From the NCBI RefSeq assembly GCF_907164915.1, contig NC_061866.1, positions 47,609,370 through 47,673,369 on the forward strand: a stretch of DNA of 64,000 nt, written 5' to 3'. Shown piece after piece: positions 12,195-24,143 of the stretch (position 1 is the first letter of the stretch; each line of letters opens with the position of its first letter). The translations under genes were made by a program, and so were the position numbers. The notes below the pieces were generated by a model. The model did not search any database. It worked only from the letters and a program-made list of their open reading frames with translations, and was not told the origin of the DNA. This stretch comes from Impatiens glandulifera (lineage: Eukaryota > Streptophyta > Magnoliopsida > Ericales > Balsaminaceae).

Positions 12195-14224
12195 TTGAGC
12201 ACTGTTGAGGCAAATTTACCTCCAGGATTCAGATTTCATCCAAGAGATGAAGAACTCATCTGTGATTACTTGATCAACAAGATCTCCGCCACCGCCACCG
12301 CCGCCGCCACCGCCGTCTTTCCTCATATGATAGTTGTCGATCTGAACAACTGTGAGCCTTGGGACATTCCTGGTAGGTTAATTTCTTCTCTTTTGAATTA
12401 ATATATAATTAATAATTGATTTGATTTGATTGGATTGGATTGCAGAAAGTGCTTGTGTTGGGGGAAAGAATTGGTATTTCTACAGCCAACGCGATCGAAA
12501 ATACGCGACCGGTTTGAGAACAAACAGAGCGACGGTTTCCGGTTACTGGAAGGCCACCGGAAAAGATAGGGCAGTCCTTAATAAGAAGGGTAGGGTGGTT
12601 GTTGGAATGAGGAAAACTCTTGTTTTTTATCAAGGGAGAGCCCCTAAAGGAAACAAGACTCATTGGGTTATGCATGAATTTCGTCTTCATAATTCCCCTT
12701 CTTCTTCTTCCTCCAAGGTATTATAGATTTTTGATCTTTTATCAAAACAAAAATAAAAAAAATAATTAAAATAGTTCATCTAGCAAGAGTTTTATAATGT
12801 CACATAATCAATTTTTATTAAAAGTTTCTTAAATGTTCTTATAAGCTTGTTTGATAGAAAACTCAATAATTTTTCGTCATTTGGATAAACACTTTATCCA
12901 TCTATCTCATTACTTATTTTATTCATTCAAATACATAAATACCAGTTATTTAATATTTTCAATCATCTTTCTATATATCTCATCTATCTAAATGGTAAAA
13001 TAGTCATTAAACTTTAAAAAACTATTTTTTTAAGAATTAAATGAGATAAAAAAAAATAATAATGTATTTTTATGTAGAATGAAACTCGTGATTTTTGTTC
13101 TCTCATCAACAAAGAAAAATTAAAAAAATAAAAAAAATCACTAAAATAATTTATTTAGCAAGAGTTTATATTATCCTGACATATTCAATTCTCATTAAAA
13201 ATATCTTAAAAACTTATTTATTTATATATCAAACAAGTTTTTAAAACATTTTTTTGAATGAAAAATCAATATGTCATGACAATATATAAAAAAAATATAT
13301 ATTATTTTTACTGAAAATTTAATATTTTTCCTCATTTTATTAGTTCAAATACCAAAATATCGGTTATTTAATTTTTTTTCTATCATATTTCTATTTCATT
13401 TATTTAATGGATAAAATAGTCATTAAACTTTAATATTTTTTTTAAGATTTAAGTGAGATAATTTTTTTTTTATACAAAATATTGATAAAACTATATAAAA
13501 AAAAAATAAGATCAAACAATTTCTAAGTTGAAGTTCGATCATCCACTTTTAAGATAAAAAATACAAAAAATAATGATTTTGAACAATTAAAATAAGTTAT
13601 AATCAGAGACTGGTGGGATGTCTTTATCAACACGGAATTATTAACACAATTTTCAATGGTTATCAATAAATATAATAAGTCACATTAATAACAAGGCTAT
13701 TAAATAATGATCATTTTATTTTATTTTTCTATTGAGTGATAACATTAGAAAAATAATTAGAATCTGATTTGTTTGACAAACACAATTAACAGGATGCGGA
13801 AGAGGAGGATTGGGTAATTTGTAGAGTGTTCCAAAAGAACAAAAACGAAGAAACAAACAAAGGAGGTTGTTTTGACGATCGAAAACAAAAACACGACAAT
13901 TCATCGGACATCAACTTGCAAGCCGAGGCGATGCAAGTGCCCTGCTTCTCCATTTCCAACGCGGCCACCACATTAACCGTAGCTCCACCCATTAGTAATA
14001 ATAATATGAATATAATTGCAGATGATAATGAAGTCGAGTTCATGATCAATTCATTCTTCACTCCTACTAATCCTTTCTCTTGCGTTGATGATCAAGATCA
14101 TGACAAGGTCATAAGAGCTGCTATGAGTCAATTTACCAATACGGAGTACAATAATAATACCCAATTCTTATCGCATGATCATGATAGTAATCTCGTCGAT
14201 TTGCCCACCATTTGGAATTACTAA
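12159..14224 (+). CDS. NAC1: NAC transcription factor, NAC1 (NAC21/22) type, miR164-targeted
   Basis: Three exons, 12159-12372, 12446-12717 and 13793-14224, join in frame to 305 residues. Start is the first of two adjacent ATGs at 12159. The NAC domain covers about residues 20-155, with subdomain marks [73 protein letters not shown] and WVMHEFRL. The two introns fall at the usual NAC places. WVICRVFQK marks the end of the DNA-binding part; the rest is an acidic, Asn-rich activation region. The ACVGGK and [12 protein letters not shown] wording matches the NAC1 branch, and the miR164 site at 13932-13952 agrees with that. NAC1 in Arabidopsis carries auxin signals for lateral root growth; the same role here is inference. 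Oddities are a ten-Asn run after the start and an Ala/Thr-rich insert (about residues 43-52) in the subdomain A-B loop, both coded by simple triplet repeats. Confidence 0.93.
12165..12194 (+). repeat. (AAT)10 microsatellite coding poly-Asn at the NAC N-terminus
   Basis: Ten uninterrupted aat triplets directly follow the two start codons and give residues 3-12 as Asn. A second in-frame triplet tract of gcc/acc units at about 12285-12315 gives an Ala/Thr run. Both are likely length-variable between individuals. Confidence 0.9.
13932..13952 (+). promoter_or_regulatory. miR164 target site in NAC mRNA
   Basis: The 21 bases match the perfect complement of conserved plant miR164 except one (A for C at 13936, pairing with miRNA position 17, outside the seed and cleavage zone). 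The site codes residues 209-215 (MQVPCFS), the position and peptide conserved in NAC1 and CUC-type miR164 targets. Cleavage would fall between the bases opposite miRNA positions 10 and 11, about 13942/13943. Confidence 0.92.
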
Positions 14225-14639
14225 TGTACTCTTTTTTATATCGATATTTAAACAAATTAAGGCACTCTTATTTTTGTATATACATTTTACAGTTGCATTA
14301 TCATATTTATTGACAATAAAATTCGGTATTTAGTGTATTTATTGTTTTGCGAGAATTGAAAGCCCTCATGTAAAAACAATCTTAGGAGGGTTTATAGTAG
14401 TATAGATTATATATATTCTTATGTACATAGATAAGTAACAATGACATATCTCATGTGTGGGAAATCCAACTTATTATATAAGTTATGTATAGATTATAAT
14501 TAGTCAAATCTAACACACAAACAATTGCATGATAACATAGAAAACAGTTCATTTAATCTAGCTAACTAAACTTGTTAATAATATAAATCTTTACTTATGT
14601 GTTGTTTTTATTTTGAACAATTATTCATTATAGAGTAAT

Positions 14640-14960
14640 TCGAGTTTAAGGGTTTTAGCTATCATAAAGCAGAAAGGTCTAGCGACCTACTTACTTGAAT
14701 AGTGCGAGAGACTAGGCAATGGGTCGAGTAAACTCCCCAGTGGCCAGAAGGCAAAATAAAGAAAGTTGAGGAAATCACTTAGTCAAACTAAAATTCAGTT
14801 CAGGTGCAACGAAGTTACGAAGGTAGAAGTGGAATTCTACAAGCTTGGGACTCCTTGGGCGGTCCGTCAAGACTGGTTTACTAGCAAGAAAACTCCTACG
14901 TCGCAACGGTTTGAGCGCACAAGGTAGTTCCAAATGAACTAAGAGAATATTATAACTTTG
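14640..14960. other. GC-richer island, possible organelle-derived insert
   Basis: About 300 bp stand out from the AT-rich surroundings in composition. The stretch contains gtgcgag (14702), the kind of opening used by group II introns, and has no open frame of note. A fragment of mitochondrial DNA moved to the nucleus would explain it, but I cannot name the source. It could equally be an old repeat. Confidence 0.25.
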
Positions 14961-16502
14961 CAGGGTGTATTACGGAACTCATAATAAAATCAGAAACAAA
15001 ATAAATTATTTGAGACTAATATTGATTAGAACATCAAATAATTTATGACTTTTAATTTCCAACAATTATTATTTGATGTTTATCACAACATCATTTCAGA
15101 AGATTTCATCAAACATGAATTACATGATGCAATGGCTTGTCTCATCAAATCGATGAATTTTGGGATCACACTGTTTTTTAATTTTATTTTATAAAGTTTG
15201 ATCTTGAGTTATTTGTTGTTTATGTGATTTTTTTAATATTAAATAATGTGTTTATTAAAATTATTTGAGTTTAATTACTAATGTTTTATTTTTGAAATTA
15301 TAATTTTATAAGAATAAAGTAAATACTTTATTTTGATTGAGACTATTTTTTTTTTTGTCAATGAATAATTATATGGATTGAGATAAAAATATATTTACTT
15401 ATTATCAATTTGAAGGAATCAAATATAAAACTATAATTGACACATCAAAATTTTTGGGTTTGTTAACTTCACGCAATACAAATGGAACATTAGTCATATA
15501 AATTTTTGAAAGTATTAATTTCTACATAATAAATATAGTTTTTTTTTCCAATATTGCACACATTTTCACAATTTACTTTAATGATAAAATTTATCAAAGT
15601 TTACCATTTTACCTCATCCCCATTTGATTGAAGGTAATTTTTCATGATGAATAATGTGATAAATATTTATTTATAAAAAACCAAACATCAAACAAGCTCA
15701 AGTAGGATGAAATGTTGAAAATGACACATCACCCAACTACCATGAAAAAATTTCTATTGAGCATAAACAAAGATGCATAAACTACTTATAATTTATTTAG
15801 GTTCAACAAATTAAATGACTGAAATTAAATACATTGGTGTGACATATTCTTATGATTAGATGATTAAATAAGAAATATTATATTTGATAGTAATATAATT
15901 TATTTGTATCAATATAATTGAGTATATATGTATACATTTAATCACTCAGTTCATTTATAATTATTTTTTTTAAAATTATCCATCAAAATGATTATACCCT
16001 CCTCTATGAATTAACTTATTATCAATCACTAGATCAAATTATATATGGCCAAAATTTTAAATTAGAATTTTTGTTTGATTGGATATCAATTAAAAGGTTA
16101 GATATCTTATTTTAAACTTCACAATTATACATAATAAACGAATTAACAGTTTAAAAATAAAAATACATTAACTTATTATTTATTTGATATTTTTAAATAA
16201 ATAAAAGATCAATGTGACTAATTTAATAAGTTCTATTCACTTAAAATCGTTCATTAAAATTAATTACATTAATATTTATTTATTTATTTATTTATAAATG
16301 AGTGTATATAATAAGTTAACTATGTTTAAAATATTTAAGGCAAAACCTTGTTTTTTATAATTTTAATAACAAAGAGTCCAAAATTGTAAGATTTAAAAAA
16401 TAAATATATAAAATTTAAATTAAAAAAACTTTAATTTGACAATTTGACCTTTTTTTTATTCACAGTTATAATTTATTATCTAAACATAATAAATTTTGTC
16501 AC

Positions 16503-16790
16503 GAGAATGTTGGATCGACAACTCACTTACTTTTGTATTGTCGATGTGTAACTCGTATCTAAAGTCTTTTATGGAGTATTATTATGATTCATTGATGATG
16601 CTTGAGTTTTTATGTAGTTGCTGATATCTCAATTATATTTTTTGTGTACTATCTGATTGAAAAAAAAATCGTCGAACTTTCAATGATTTTAGTCGTCAAA
16701 TACGTATAAATCATAATGCTATTATTACGATGTTTAATGAGATTATGTCCGGACCGTTAAGGAGTTAATTGTTTTATAAAGTATTTATAA
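16503..16790 (+). mobile_element. LINE-like 3' remnant (copy 1 of 3)
   Basis: The text (gaatgttggatcgac..., caatgattttagtcgtcaaat, cataatgctattattacgatg, ggagttaat) is shared in the same order with 25890-26285 and 58900-59280. The copy at 25890 reads partly as a LINE ORF2 tail (see that entry). All copies are full of stops. Confidence 0.5.
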
Positions 16791-17066
16791 ACTCTATAAT
16801 ATATTGACTGACATTTATTTTCTTCATTAAGCCCATAGTAAGTGTTGTTGGGTTGGGCCTTAAGAGGGAAAAGATAAAAATTGATTCGGGCTTAATCTGA
16901 CGCTCAATATCCCTCACCGTCAGCCGTCGCCGGCGATGTACGGAAATTTACACTTTTCCGGCCTTCCATTTCCCTTCTTACTCCATTGACGTCGAAGGCT
17001 TGTTTCATCTTCTTAAAAGCACAAACCTTCACTTTCTCTCTCTATTTTCAGAGATTTAAGAGAGAG

Positions 17067-19728
17067 ATGGATCTAGTCTTGCCATTGAAGCCCCAAGTCA
17101 TTATCTCCACAACCTATTATCCTTCACTCTTTTCACCTCTTCCTCCTTCTTCTTCATTAAAATTTCAAACCTTCCGTACACGTTTGGGGCCACAGTTCGC
17201 CCTCAAACGAGCTACAGTTCGCTCAGAGTTCGATGGAAAAGTTAACGGCGCTCTTTCCGGTGATCTCGACCCTCGTTTCCTCGACAGGGTATGTCTTTCC
17301 AACTCATATCATTTCTTATAGTCTATATGCATGATTTTTCTGAATCTTTTTGATGTTTTGGTGACTGAATAAGTGATAAACATGTTTATTTATTCAGCAA
17401 AAAGCATTGGAAGCTGCAATGAATGATATAAATAGCTCATTTGGAAAAGGAAGTGTCACTAGATTGGGCAGTGCTGGTGGAGCTCTTGTGTATGTGGTCT
17501 CATATCATTTCAATGTACTAGTTAGTCCCTTTCCTTTAAATAAACACTTTATATATCAATTTCTGAAGAAAAAAGTTCAAACTTTTACCCAAGATCATAT
17601 ATTTGCATATTGAATCTTTTATGATGCTTATTCATTTCTCTCTTTCTTTCTCCTTCTATCTGTTTCAGAGAAACATTTCCAAGTGGTTGTTTGACGTTAG
17701 ATTTTGCGCTAGGTGGTGGTCTTCCCAAAGGGAGAATTGTCGAGGTATTTTTCATTTTTGTTGACTATGACTGTTTCCATTGTGAATTTAGAGGTCTATG
17801 ATTGGTTCTTACTAAGAACACCTTAATCAAAGTGGAGGGTCATGGCAAGAAACCCTGGTCATGAAAAAAAAAAGAGAGAAAATAACTGCTGCCATTATTG
17901 ATGCTATTTTTTTTCTTCCAAGATTTATGGACCTGAAAGCAGTGGGAAGACTACTTTAGCACTCCATGCCATTGCTGAAATTCAGGTGTGTGTTAATGGT
18001 CCATTTTTATGAAGGTTTTCCTTCTGATTCATAGGGAAGACGAAGCAATTTTGATTGACTGTAACTGGATTGAGATGAATTTTGCAGAAGCTAGGTGGTC
18101 ATGCCATGCTTGTTGATGCAGAACATGCTTTTGATCCTGCGTATTCTAAGGCATTGGGTGTGGATGTAGAGAATTTGATTGTTTGTCAGCCTGATCATGG
18201 AGAAATGGGACTTGAGAGTAATTTCTCTTTTCTTTGTTCAACACTTTACTTAATTAGAATTGAGAAAAAATGGAAACCCGAGAATGAAATGATTTCTTTT
18301 TCTTCCTCAGTTGCAGATCGTATGTGTAGATCTGGTGCTATCGATCTTATATGCATTGATTCCGTGTCAGCTCTCACTCCACGTGCTGAGATTGAAGTAT
18401 AATTTTTGTCCTCACTTCTTCTGGCTAACTAAAATGCTAAATAACTTCTTGTTGATTGCACTTTTATTTTTTTGGGAGGAAAAGGAAGAAACCTTATATT
18501 AATAATGAAAAAGATTTACATAATTTAAATGAGATGCTGGTCTCATTTTCAAAAGCAAAATATGTTCATCAATTGAATATAAATGTGTCAGTTTTACTTT
18601 GAATTCAGGGTGAAATAGGAATGCAGCAAATGGGATTGCAAGCTCGTCTTATGAGCCAAGCTCTACGTAAGATGTCAGGAAATGCTTCCAAAGCTGGATG
18701 CACTCTCATTTTTCTAAATCAGATAAGGCACAAGGTAATCTTTTGTTAAAAGTAAAGTTTCGGAGGTGTGTTCATTTGCAATTATTTAATAGTCCTTTGT
18801 TTTGACCAGATTGGTGTATATTATGGAAATCCAGAAGTTACTAGTGGAGGGATAGCTTTAAAGTTCTTTGCATCACTTCGACTTGAAATACGTACTATTG
18901 GGAAGATAAAGTCTGTAAGAACTTAGTCTCTGACCGATTACTAAGACCTTCGCCTTTTGTTGTTATTTGAAATTTTACAGTGACTAATTAATCCATTTAT
19001 TCTAAGGTGAAAGGAGATGAAGAGATTGGTCTTAGGGTTCGTGTTAGAGTTCAAAAGAGCAAGGCAAAGTGAAAATTTTACATAAGAAGTCTGTTTATTT
19101 ATCATTAAGTTGTCAAATATCAAATATGTTTCTGTTTTTATTACGATAGGTTTCGAGGCCCTACAAACAAGCTGAGTTTGATGTTACTTTTGGCGAGGGA
19201 GTAAACAAACTTGTATGTATTGTGTTGTTGTTTCTTGTCTGATGGTATACTTTTTATTTCTCACATTCGTCGGTTGTGTGTATGCAGGGGTGTGTTTTGG
19301 ATTGTGCTGAAATGATGGATGTTGTGCTAAAGAAGGGTTCTTGGTATAGTTATGGAGATCAAAGGTTTGTCCTTTTTATCCAACAAAAAAAGAGATTTTT
19401 TTAAGTTCCTCTTATAGCATTTTTTTTTGTCTTTGTTGAAGGTTGGGACAAGGAAGGGACAGAGCATTGCAGCACTTAAGAGAGAACCCTGTTCTTTGTG
19501 AAGAAATTGAAAAGGTTTTAGTTTTCGAAAGAAAAATAAAATTTCAAAGTTTCCACCCACCCATTCGAAGCCACTCTTTTAGTCACATAATTGGGATGGA
19601 TGTTGTGTTTGCAGATTGTTCGGCCGATGATGTTAGAGAGGATTGGTGAGGTGGGATTTTCAAGTGCGCGGCACAAATCCCAGCAGCCACAACAGGAAGA
19701 TGAGGAATTTTTCGACGAGATCCAATAA
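17067..19728 (+). CDS. RECA1: RecA homologue, chloroplast-targeted
   Basis: Thirteen coding exons: 17067-17288, 17398-17489, 17669-17744, 17923-17985, 18088-18217, 18311-18396, 18609-18734, 18810-18914, 19007-19063, 19150-19212, 19288-19364, 19442-19514, 19615-19728. They give 427 residues. The first ~55 residues are rich in Ser, Thr and Pro with few acids, as in plastid transit peptides. Walker A is GPESSGKTT (133-141), Walker B ends LICID (Asp211), and the L2 region reads [20 protein letters not shown]. Bacterial-type RecA binds single-stranded DNA, hydrolyses ATP and drives strand exchange; plant RECA1 keeps plastid DNA stable (family knowledge). The C-terminus is acidic (EDEEFFDE), as in RecA. 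The intron after 19063 must begin with GC, not GT, to give the conserved QKSK-VSRPYKQ join. The gene is convergent with the oxidoreductase, 381 bp away. Confidence 0.95.
19064..19149 (+). other. GC-AG intron in RECA1
   Basis: The donor reads aag|gcaaag and the acceptor gatag|gtt. Using the nearby GT at 19069 puts the next exon out of frame, and other acceptors meet stops. The GC donor keeps phase 0 and restores the family sequence. AG|GCAAG is the usual context of natural GC donors. Confidence 0.85.
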
Positions 19729-20109
19729 GATTTTTGGTGGAAACTAGGTCACATCAGCAACATGCTACTACTTTGTATTTATTTGACATATTTAATGGCG
19801 GTTGCAAGTTCGAGTTTTTGTGCTTGGGAATGGGAACTATGAAAAAGGTTAAACACTTTTGTAAGATGTTCTCATTTTTACAAGTGAAGCATCATTTTGG
19901 TACAAATAGTAACCCTATTTAGGAGTGAGCATTCAAATTCAAATGATCAGCGCAATCTCAATCTAAACCGATAAAACATTTAATCAGAAAGAGGGTAGAT
20001 TTCTACAATAGTGCCAAAGTTAAATTTATCTGAAAAATCGATGATAAATGAGAAAGATTGGAGACATTACAACAGAAAGAAATCATTGTTTGTTCTATTA
20101 TTTGGTAAT
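19729..20109. other. spacer between convergent RECA1 and oxidoreductase 3' ends
   Basis: Only 381 bp lie between the two stop codons, and both 3' UTRs must lie in it, so the transcripts may overlap. No other feature is seen. Confidence 0.6.
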
Positions 20110-22357
20110 TTATAAGCAACTGGCAATATCCACAAACTTTGAAGCTGCAGCCAAACCGCTTATAATAGCGCCTTCCACATTTGGGCTAACGCAAAAGTCT
20201 CCGCAAAAAGCCAATCTCTTCTTCCCATCCCACAAACACTTTTCCTCTCTTTCGACACTTACAGCCGGAAAAGCACTCCCCCTACAAAAACAAAAATACT
20301 TGTCAAAATGGTGACCAACTTTGGATCAAATTAGGCTACTTTTCAAAAACACACCATCTATGTGCTTTCATGAACAAGGGATGAGGAATGTCAGCTGCAG
20401 TTTTCTGAAATTCTTGAAATAGTTCTTCAGCTATTTGACTAAATACAGTATTAGATAGCATTCCAAGTCCTACTTTCGCAATTACTTCCTTTGCATACTG
20501 CGCTGTTGAGTGTACTACCCAACAACATTCACTGCATAAAATTATTAACAACATTTCAAATAAACCTAAAAAACTTGTATAGTTTTCTTGTGCATACCTT
20601 GTTTTAGGACGTCCTGGCTTGCTCGAATTGCAGAAAGCCCAGCTAAGTGTTTCAGAATGTTCGAAAGAGAATGCTTTGAAAGGTATCTGTATTAACACCA
20701 ATCATTGGATAAACTTTAAAATAACTATTTTCTCCTAATTTTCTTCTTCAGTTAGCCAATGGCAATTGACAAAATAGATTCAAAGCATTGAAACTCATAG
20801 AATGAATATATGTTACTTACAGATCTTAAAGGCTCTCCAAATGTCAACATGAGAGCAAAACATGGGTTAACTGGGATTTCATTGATCTTTGTTGCTAACT
20901 CAGGTACTAAAGTCAGATCTGCATAATAAGTTCAATTAACCTTCATAATGCTGGTGTCACATTTCATTGAAAACACTCAGGTACTAAAGTCAGATCTGCA
21001 TAATAAGATCATTTAACCTTCATAATGATAGTGTCGCATTTCATTTGAAAACACCATTTGTGTCACATTAAGTGTTTACAACTTGGGTCATATAGATTCA
21101 TTAATTTATTGTCATCTTAAGTATTCAGAATCAATTCAACTAAAAACAGTTCAACATTGACTAAATTTCATATGGTCATATGTCCATTTGATTTCAAGTC
21201 CTCTTACCATGAAGACCTTTGTGTCTATAATCCAACAGTGATTTGATTTGTTAAAAGATCTGCTTTTAGGATAATAATAATAATAATAATCTAATAACCT
21301 TTAACCCAATGCCTATTACAAGAACAACTAAATTAACAGACTGGACAATGAATATAAATGGAAAATTAAGGATGAATGAGTGAAAAAATTCGAACCAATG
21401 GGAGGTAGACGTCCTGTGACAGTTGTGAACCTGTCGGAGATTATATTTTTGTCTGAAGCAACAACACCCTTAAAGTGACCAAGGCTTTGTCCATCTACAC
21501 TAGTTAGTGACCATAAATCCTCTTCTTCAAGCCACTCTACTTTCCCAACACATGTTCGGAACTTGCTTTCCACTCCTGGATTGAAGAACATAAAACGGAA
21601 GCTAAACCGAATGAGCTCGCTTTCTACCTGAATCTACATAGAGTTTCCGTAATCCTAACAGTACCAGATTCATTGCATAAAGCTTTACAAATAGAGTTCA
21701 TTCCTGGAACACCCACATATTTAATGCTCAATCCTTCCTGAATCAAATGCCAAATTGAGAAAACATGATTAATTGATATTTTAACATAAAAAATGGGAAG
21801 TGAAGACTTGAGTAACATAATTCCATAAACAGATATCAGCAAATTACCTTTTCAATGTCAGTGAATTGTTTAGAGAGGCAATCAAAGGATCCAAAATTGT
21901 CTTTCCATTGGGAAACAATTCCTCGAGCTTCCCAATCTCGTACAAGACCTAGCACGTCGGGGTTACTGACATGGAAGTATGGAGCGCCATGATCGAATAA
22001 CATCTCCTTTCCGTCTTCCGTAGTTTCTCTGATTCAATTGTTGAGATCAAACAGTGAGAAAACCAGAACATCGGAAAAAGGAAATGAAATCCATGTATGA
22101 TTACTTTCTCTCAGACATTCTTCCGCCGGGGCCTCTAGCGGTCTCGAAGACGGCGACTGATACTCCATTTCTGGCCAGACTCGACGCGCATACAGCTCCA
22201 GAAACTGAATTCTCAACGATTATTCAATTCATCTTCACAACATCAATCAGTAGTACGAGATCACACACATGTATATATATAGAGAGAGAGTTAGAGATCA
22301 AAGCTTACTTCCGCAGCCAATGACGGCGATCTTCGAGGCAGCGGCAGCACTATTCAT
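20110..22357 (-). CDS. FAD/NAD(P)-binding oxidoreductase, renalase-like
   Basis: Nine exons on the minus strand, from 5' to 3': 22309-22357, 22105-22204, 21848-22028, 21665-21737, 21396-21575, 20821-20918, 20598-20686, 20355-20531, 20110-20281. They join in frame to 372 residues. A Rossmann fold opens the protein: IAVIGCGISG gives GxGxxG (Gly14, 16, 19), followed by the second-strand acid in VAVFE and the GPGGRM motif of the renalase/amine-oxidase superfamily. DHGAPYF, WVVHSTAQYA and, near the C-terminus, CGDFC followed by VEGAIISGLAAA fit the FAD-binding end of this family. The substrate is unknown; an organellar location has been predicted for plant relatives but the N-terminus here is very short before the fold, so I do not claim targeting. 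A 77-bp tandem duplication crosses the acceptor of exon 6 (see 20900-21053). Confidence 0.9.
20900..21053 (-). repeat. 77-bp tandem duplication across exon 6 acceptor of the oxidoreductase gene
   Basis: Copy 1 (20900-20976) and copy 2 (20977-21053) are nearly identical, differing at a few bases. Each holds the 5' end of exon 6, the AG acceptor and intron sequence. The inner acceptor (exon edge 20918) gives the correct frame; the outer one (edge 20995) would add 77 nt and shift the frame. Confidence 0.9.
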
Positions 22358-22434
22358 GGATTGTGTCACCGAATTTGATCTTCTTTCAACTGCATGTACT
22401 GTATAAATTTGAGTGCAGCAAATGAGTTAGTCCG

Positions 22435-22860
22435 GATCGATAAAATATTTATTAGCTCGATTCGAACTCGAATCAATTTATAAATTTGAGCTCGACCTCG
22501 ACTCGATTAAGTATTTATTATCTCGATTTGAACTCGAGCTCATACGGGTTTATAAATTTGAGCTCGAACTCAACTCAACTATTTACTAAAAGAAACTAGG
22601 TCGGACTCAAAAACTTAATTAAAATTAAATTTTCAAATATTTATGAAAAAATATTTATTTTAAATTTTAAATTTTAATATTAACATAACTAAATAATATA
22701 TTGTTTATTATCGAGATTAACAAACTATGGAACAAATATTATATGAGTATCAACTCGACTTGAATATTAAACGAGTCGTCTTGAATTTGGTCAAAATCAA
22801 ACTCCAGTCGAAGTTTGACCGAACGACTTACAAACATCTTGACTTATTTACGATCCTAGT
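22435..22860. repeat. repeat with 'gctcgaactcga' words, possibly a hAT-type MITE
   Basis: Short words such as ctcgattcgaactcgaa, gagctcgacctcgactcg and actcgagctcat recur. The edges (tagtccggatcg and cgatccta) look like weak inverted repeats. No clear target duplication was found. Confidence 0.35.
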
Positions 22861-23427
22861 TAATCAGACATTGATATTTATTTACTTATTTATAAATATC
22901 ATATAAATAATAAGTTAACGACAATTAAAACTCATCCAATCTCGTTTTTTATCCCTCTAAGAAACCTAAAATTGTGAATTTTGAAGAAAAAATCTGAAAT
23001 CCCTCCTAACCAATTTGATTTTATTGAAATATTATTTTAAATGCATAAATAACTATTTTTTTTTCACCACTTAAATCTAAAACTAATAATTTAAAATTAG
23101 GATTATATTTTTACTAACTAATTTGTAGAGCAACAATTTAAGTACAATCTTCTTGTTTGATTTGGTTATTTTAGAATTTTTATTTAAAATTCAATCATCA
23201 TATTATATTTATTTTCAACCATTCAATTTTTTAATTAAAATATTTTAATTTTATAAAATATAAATATAAATTGACATTATAATAATTCAATCAATTTAAA
23301 TAAAAAATATATTTTTCATTAAATAATATAATTTTTGTTTTTATAGTATCTCTATGATAAAGCATTTAAGTTTTAAATGTAAGCCAAGTTGCTAATTCAG
23401 TTTCCATAAAAGTTATGGTCCTCAATC

Positions 23428-23484
23428 CTCCACGCGTATGGTCTCTAAGTCTCCACGCGTATGGTCTCTAAGTCTCCACGCGTT
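23428..23484. repeat. 23-bp tandem repeat, about 2.5 units
   Basis: The unit, built on ctccacgcgtatggtctct, occurs at 23428-23450 and 23451-23473, with a partial third unit to 23484. Confidence 0.8.
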
Positions 23485-24143
23485 TGTATTTTATTTTATT
23501 AATATTTTGTTTTTTGTTAAGAAAGAACATGTTATTTCCAATTTTATTATGAAACCATTTAAAGTTTGTACACATAACGATTTTAGATTTGATAGATTAG
23601 ATGATTAATTTAATTAATTAGATCGAATTATTATTAAATAATACAAGTATACCTAAAATTTATTATAAAAAATATATTTACAAAATAGAAAAAGATATTC
23701 TACACCGCTATTACTCTTTATATATTTTAAATATTAAAGAAAAATCTAAGTTAGAAAAATTATTGGTTGCAACTTGCAACTACCAACTACAATAATCATT
23801 TTGTCATGTGCATTTATTGTTAAGATTGGTTCATGCGACCTACATTAATTTTAAGTATTATTTTAAATATTATATGATTATGAGAAAAATTTATCGATCT
23901 TCGAGTTTATCTTAACTATTTAAATATATTTTTTTTTAAATTCGATTTCGAATAGAATAATGATTTTGTGCCATTTTTCAACTTATCTTAGTATATTGTG
24001 CTAAATTATGATTCAATGTCTATTGATACTCATTCTCACTAAAATGCAATGTAAGTTATATAAATAGAAAAACAAAATAATCTCAAAACTCAAAAGGGAG
24101 TGATTAATCCTCATTAAAAGTGTGTTGTAATCATACCCACATA

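Larger units (their letters stand above)
14225..17066. other. intergenic region between NAC and RECA1
   Basis: No gene is recognised. It holds the NAC 3' flank, a base-composition island (14640-14960), long AT-rich sequence, a LINE-like scrap (16503-16790) and, from about 16840, the RECA1 promoter and 5' UTR, where GC content rises (cgccgtcgcc-like words at 16920-16935). Confidence 0.6.
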
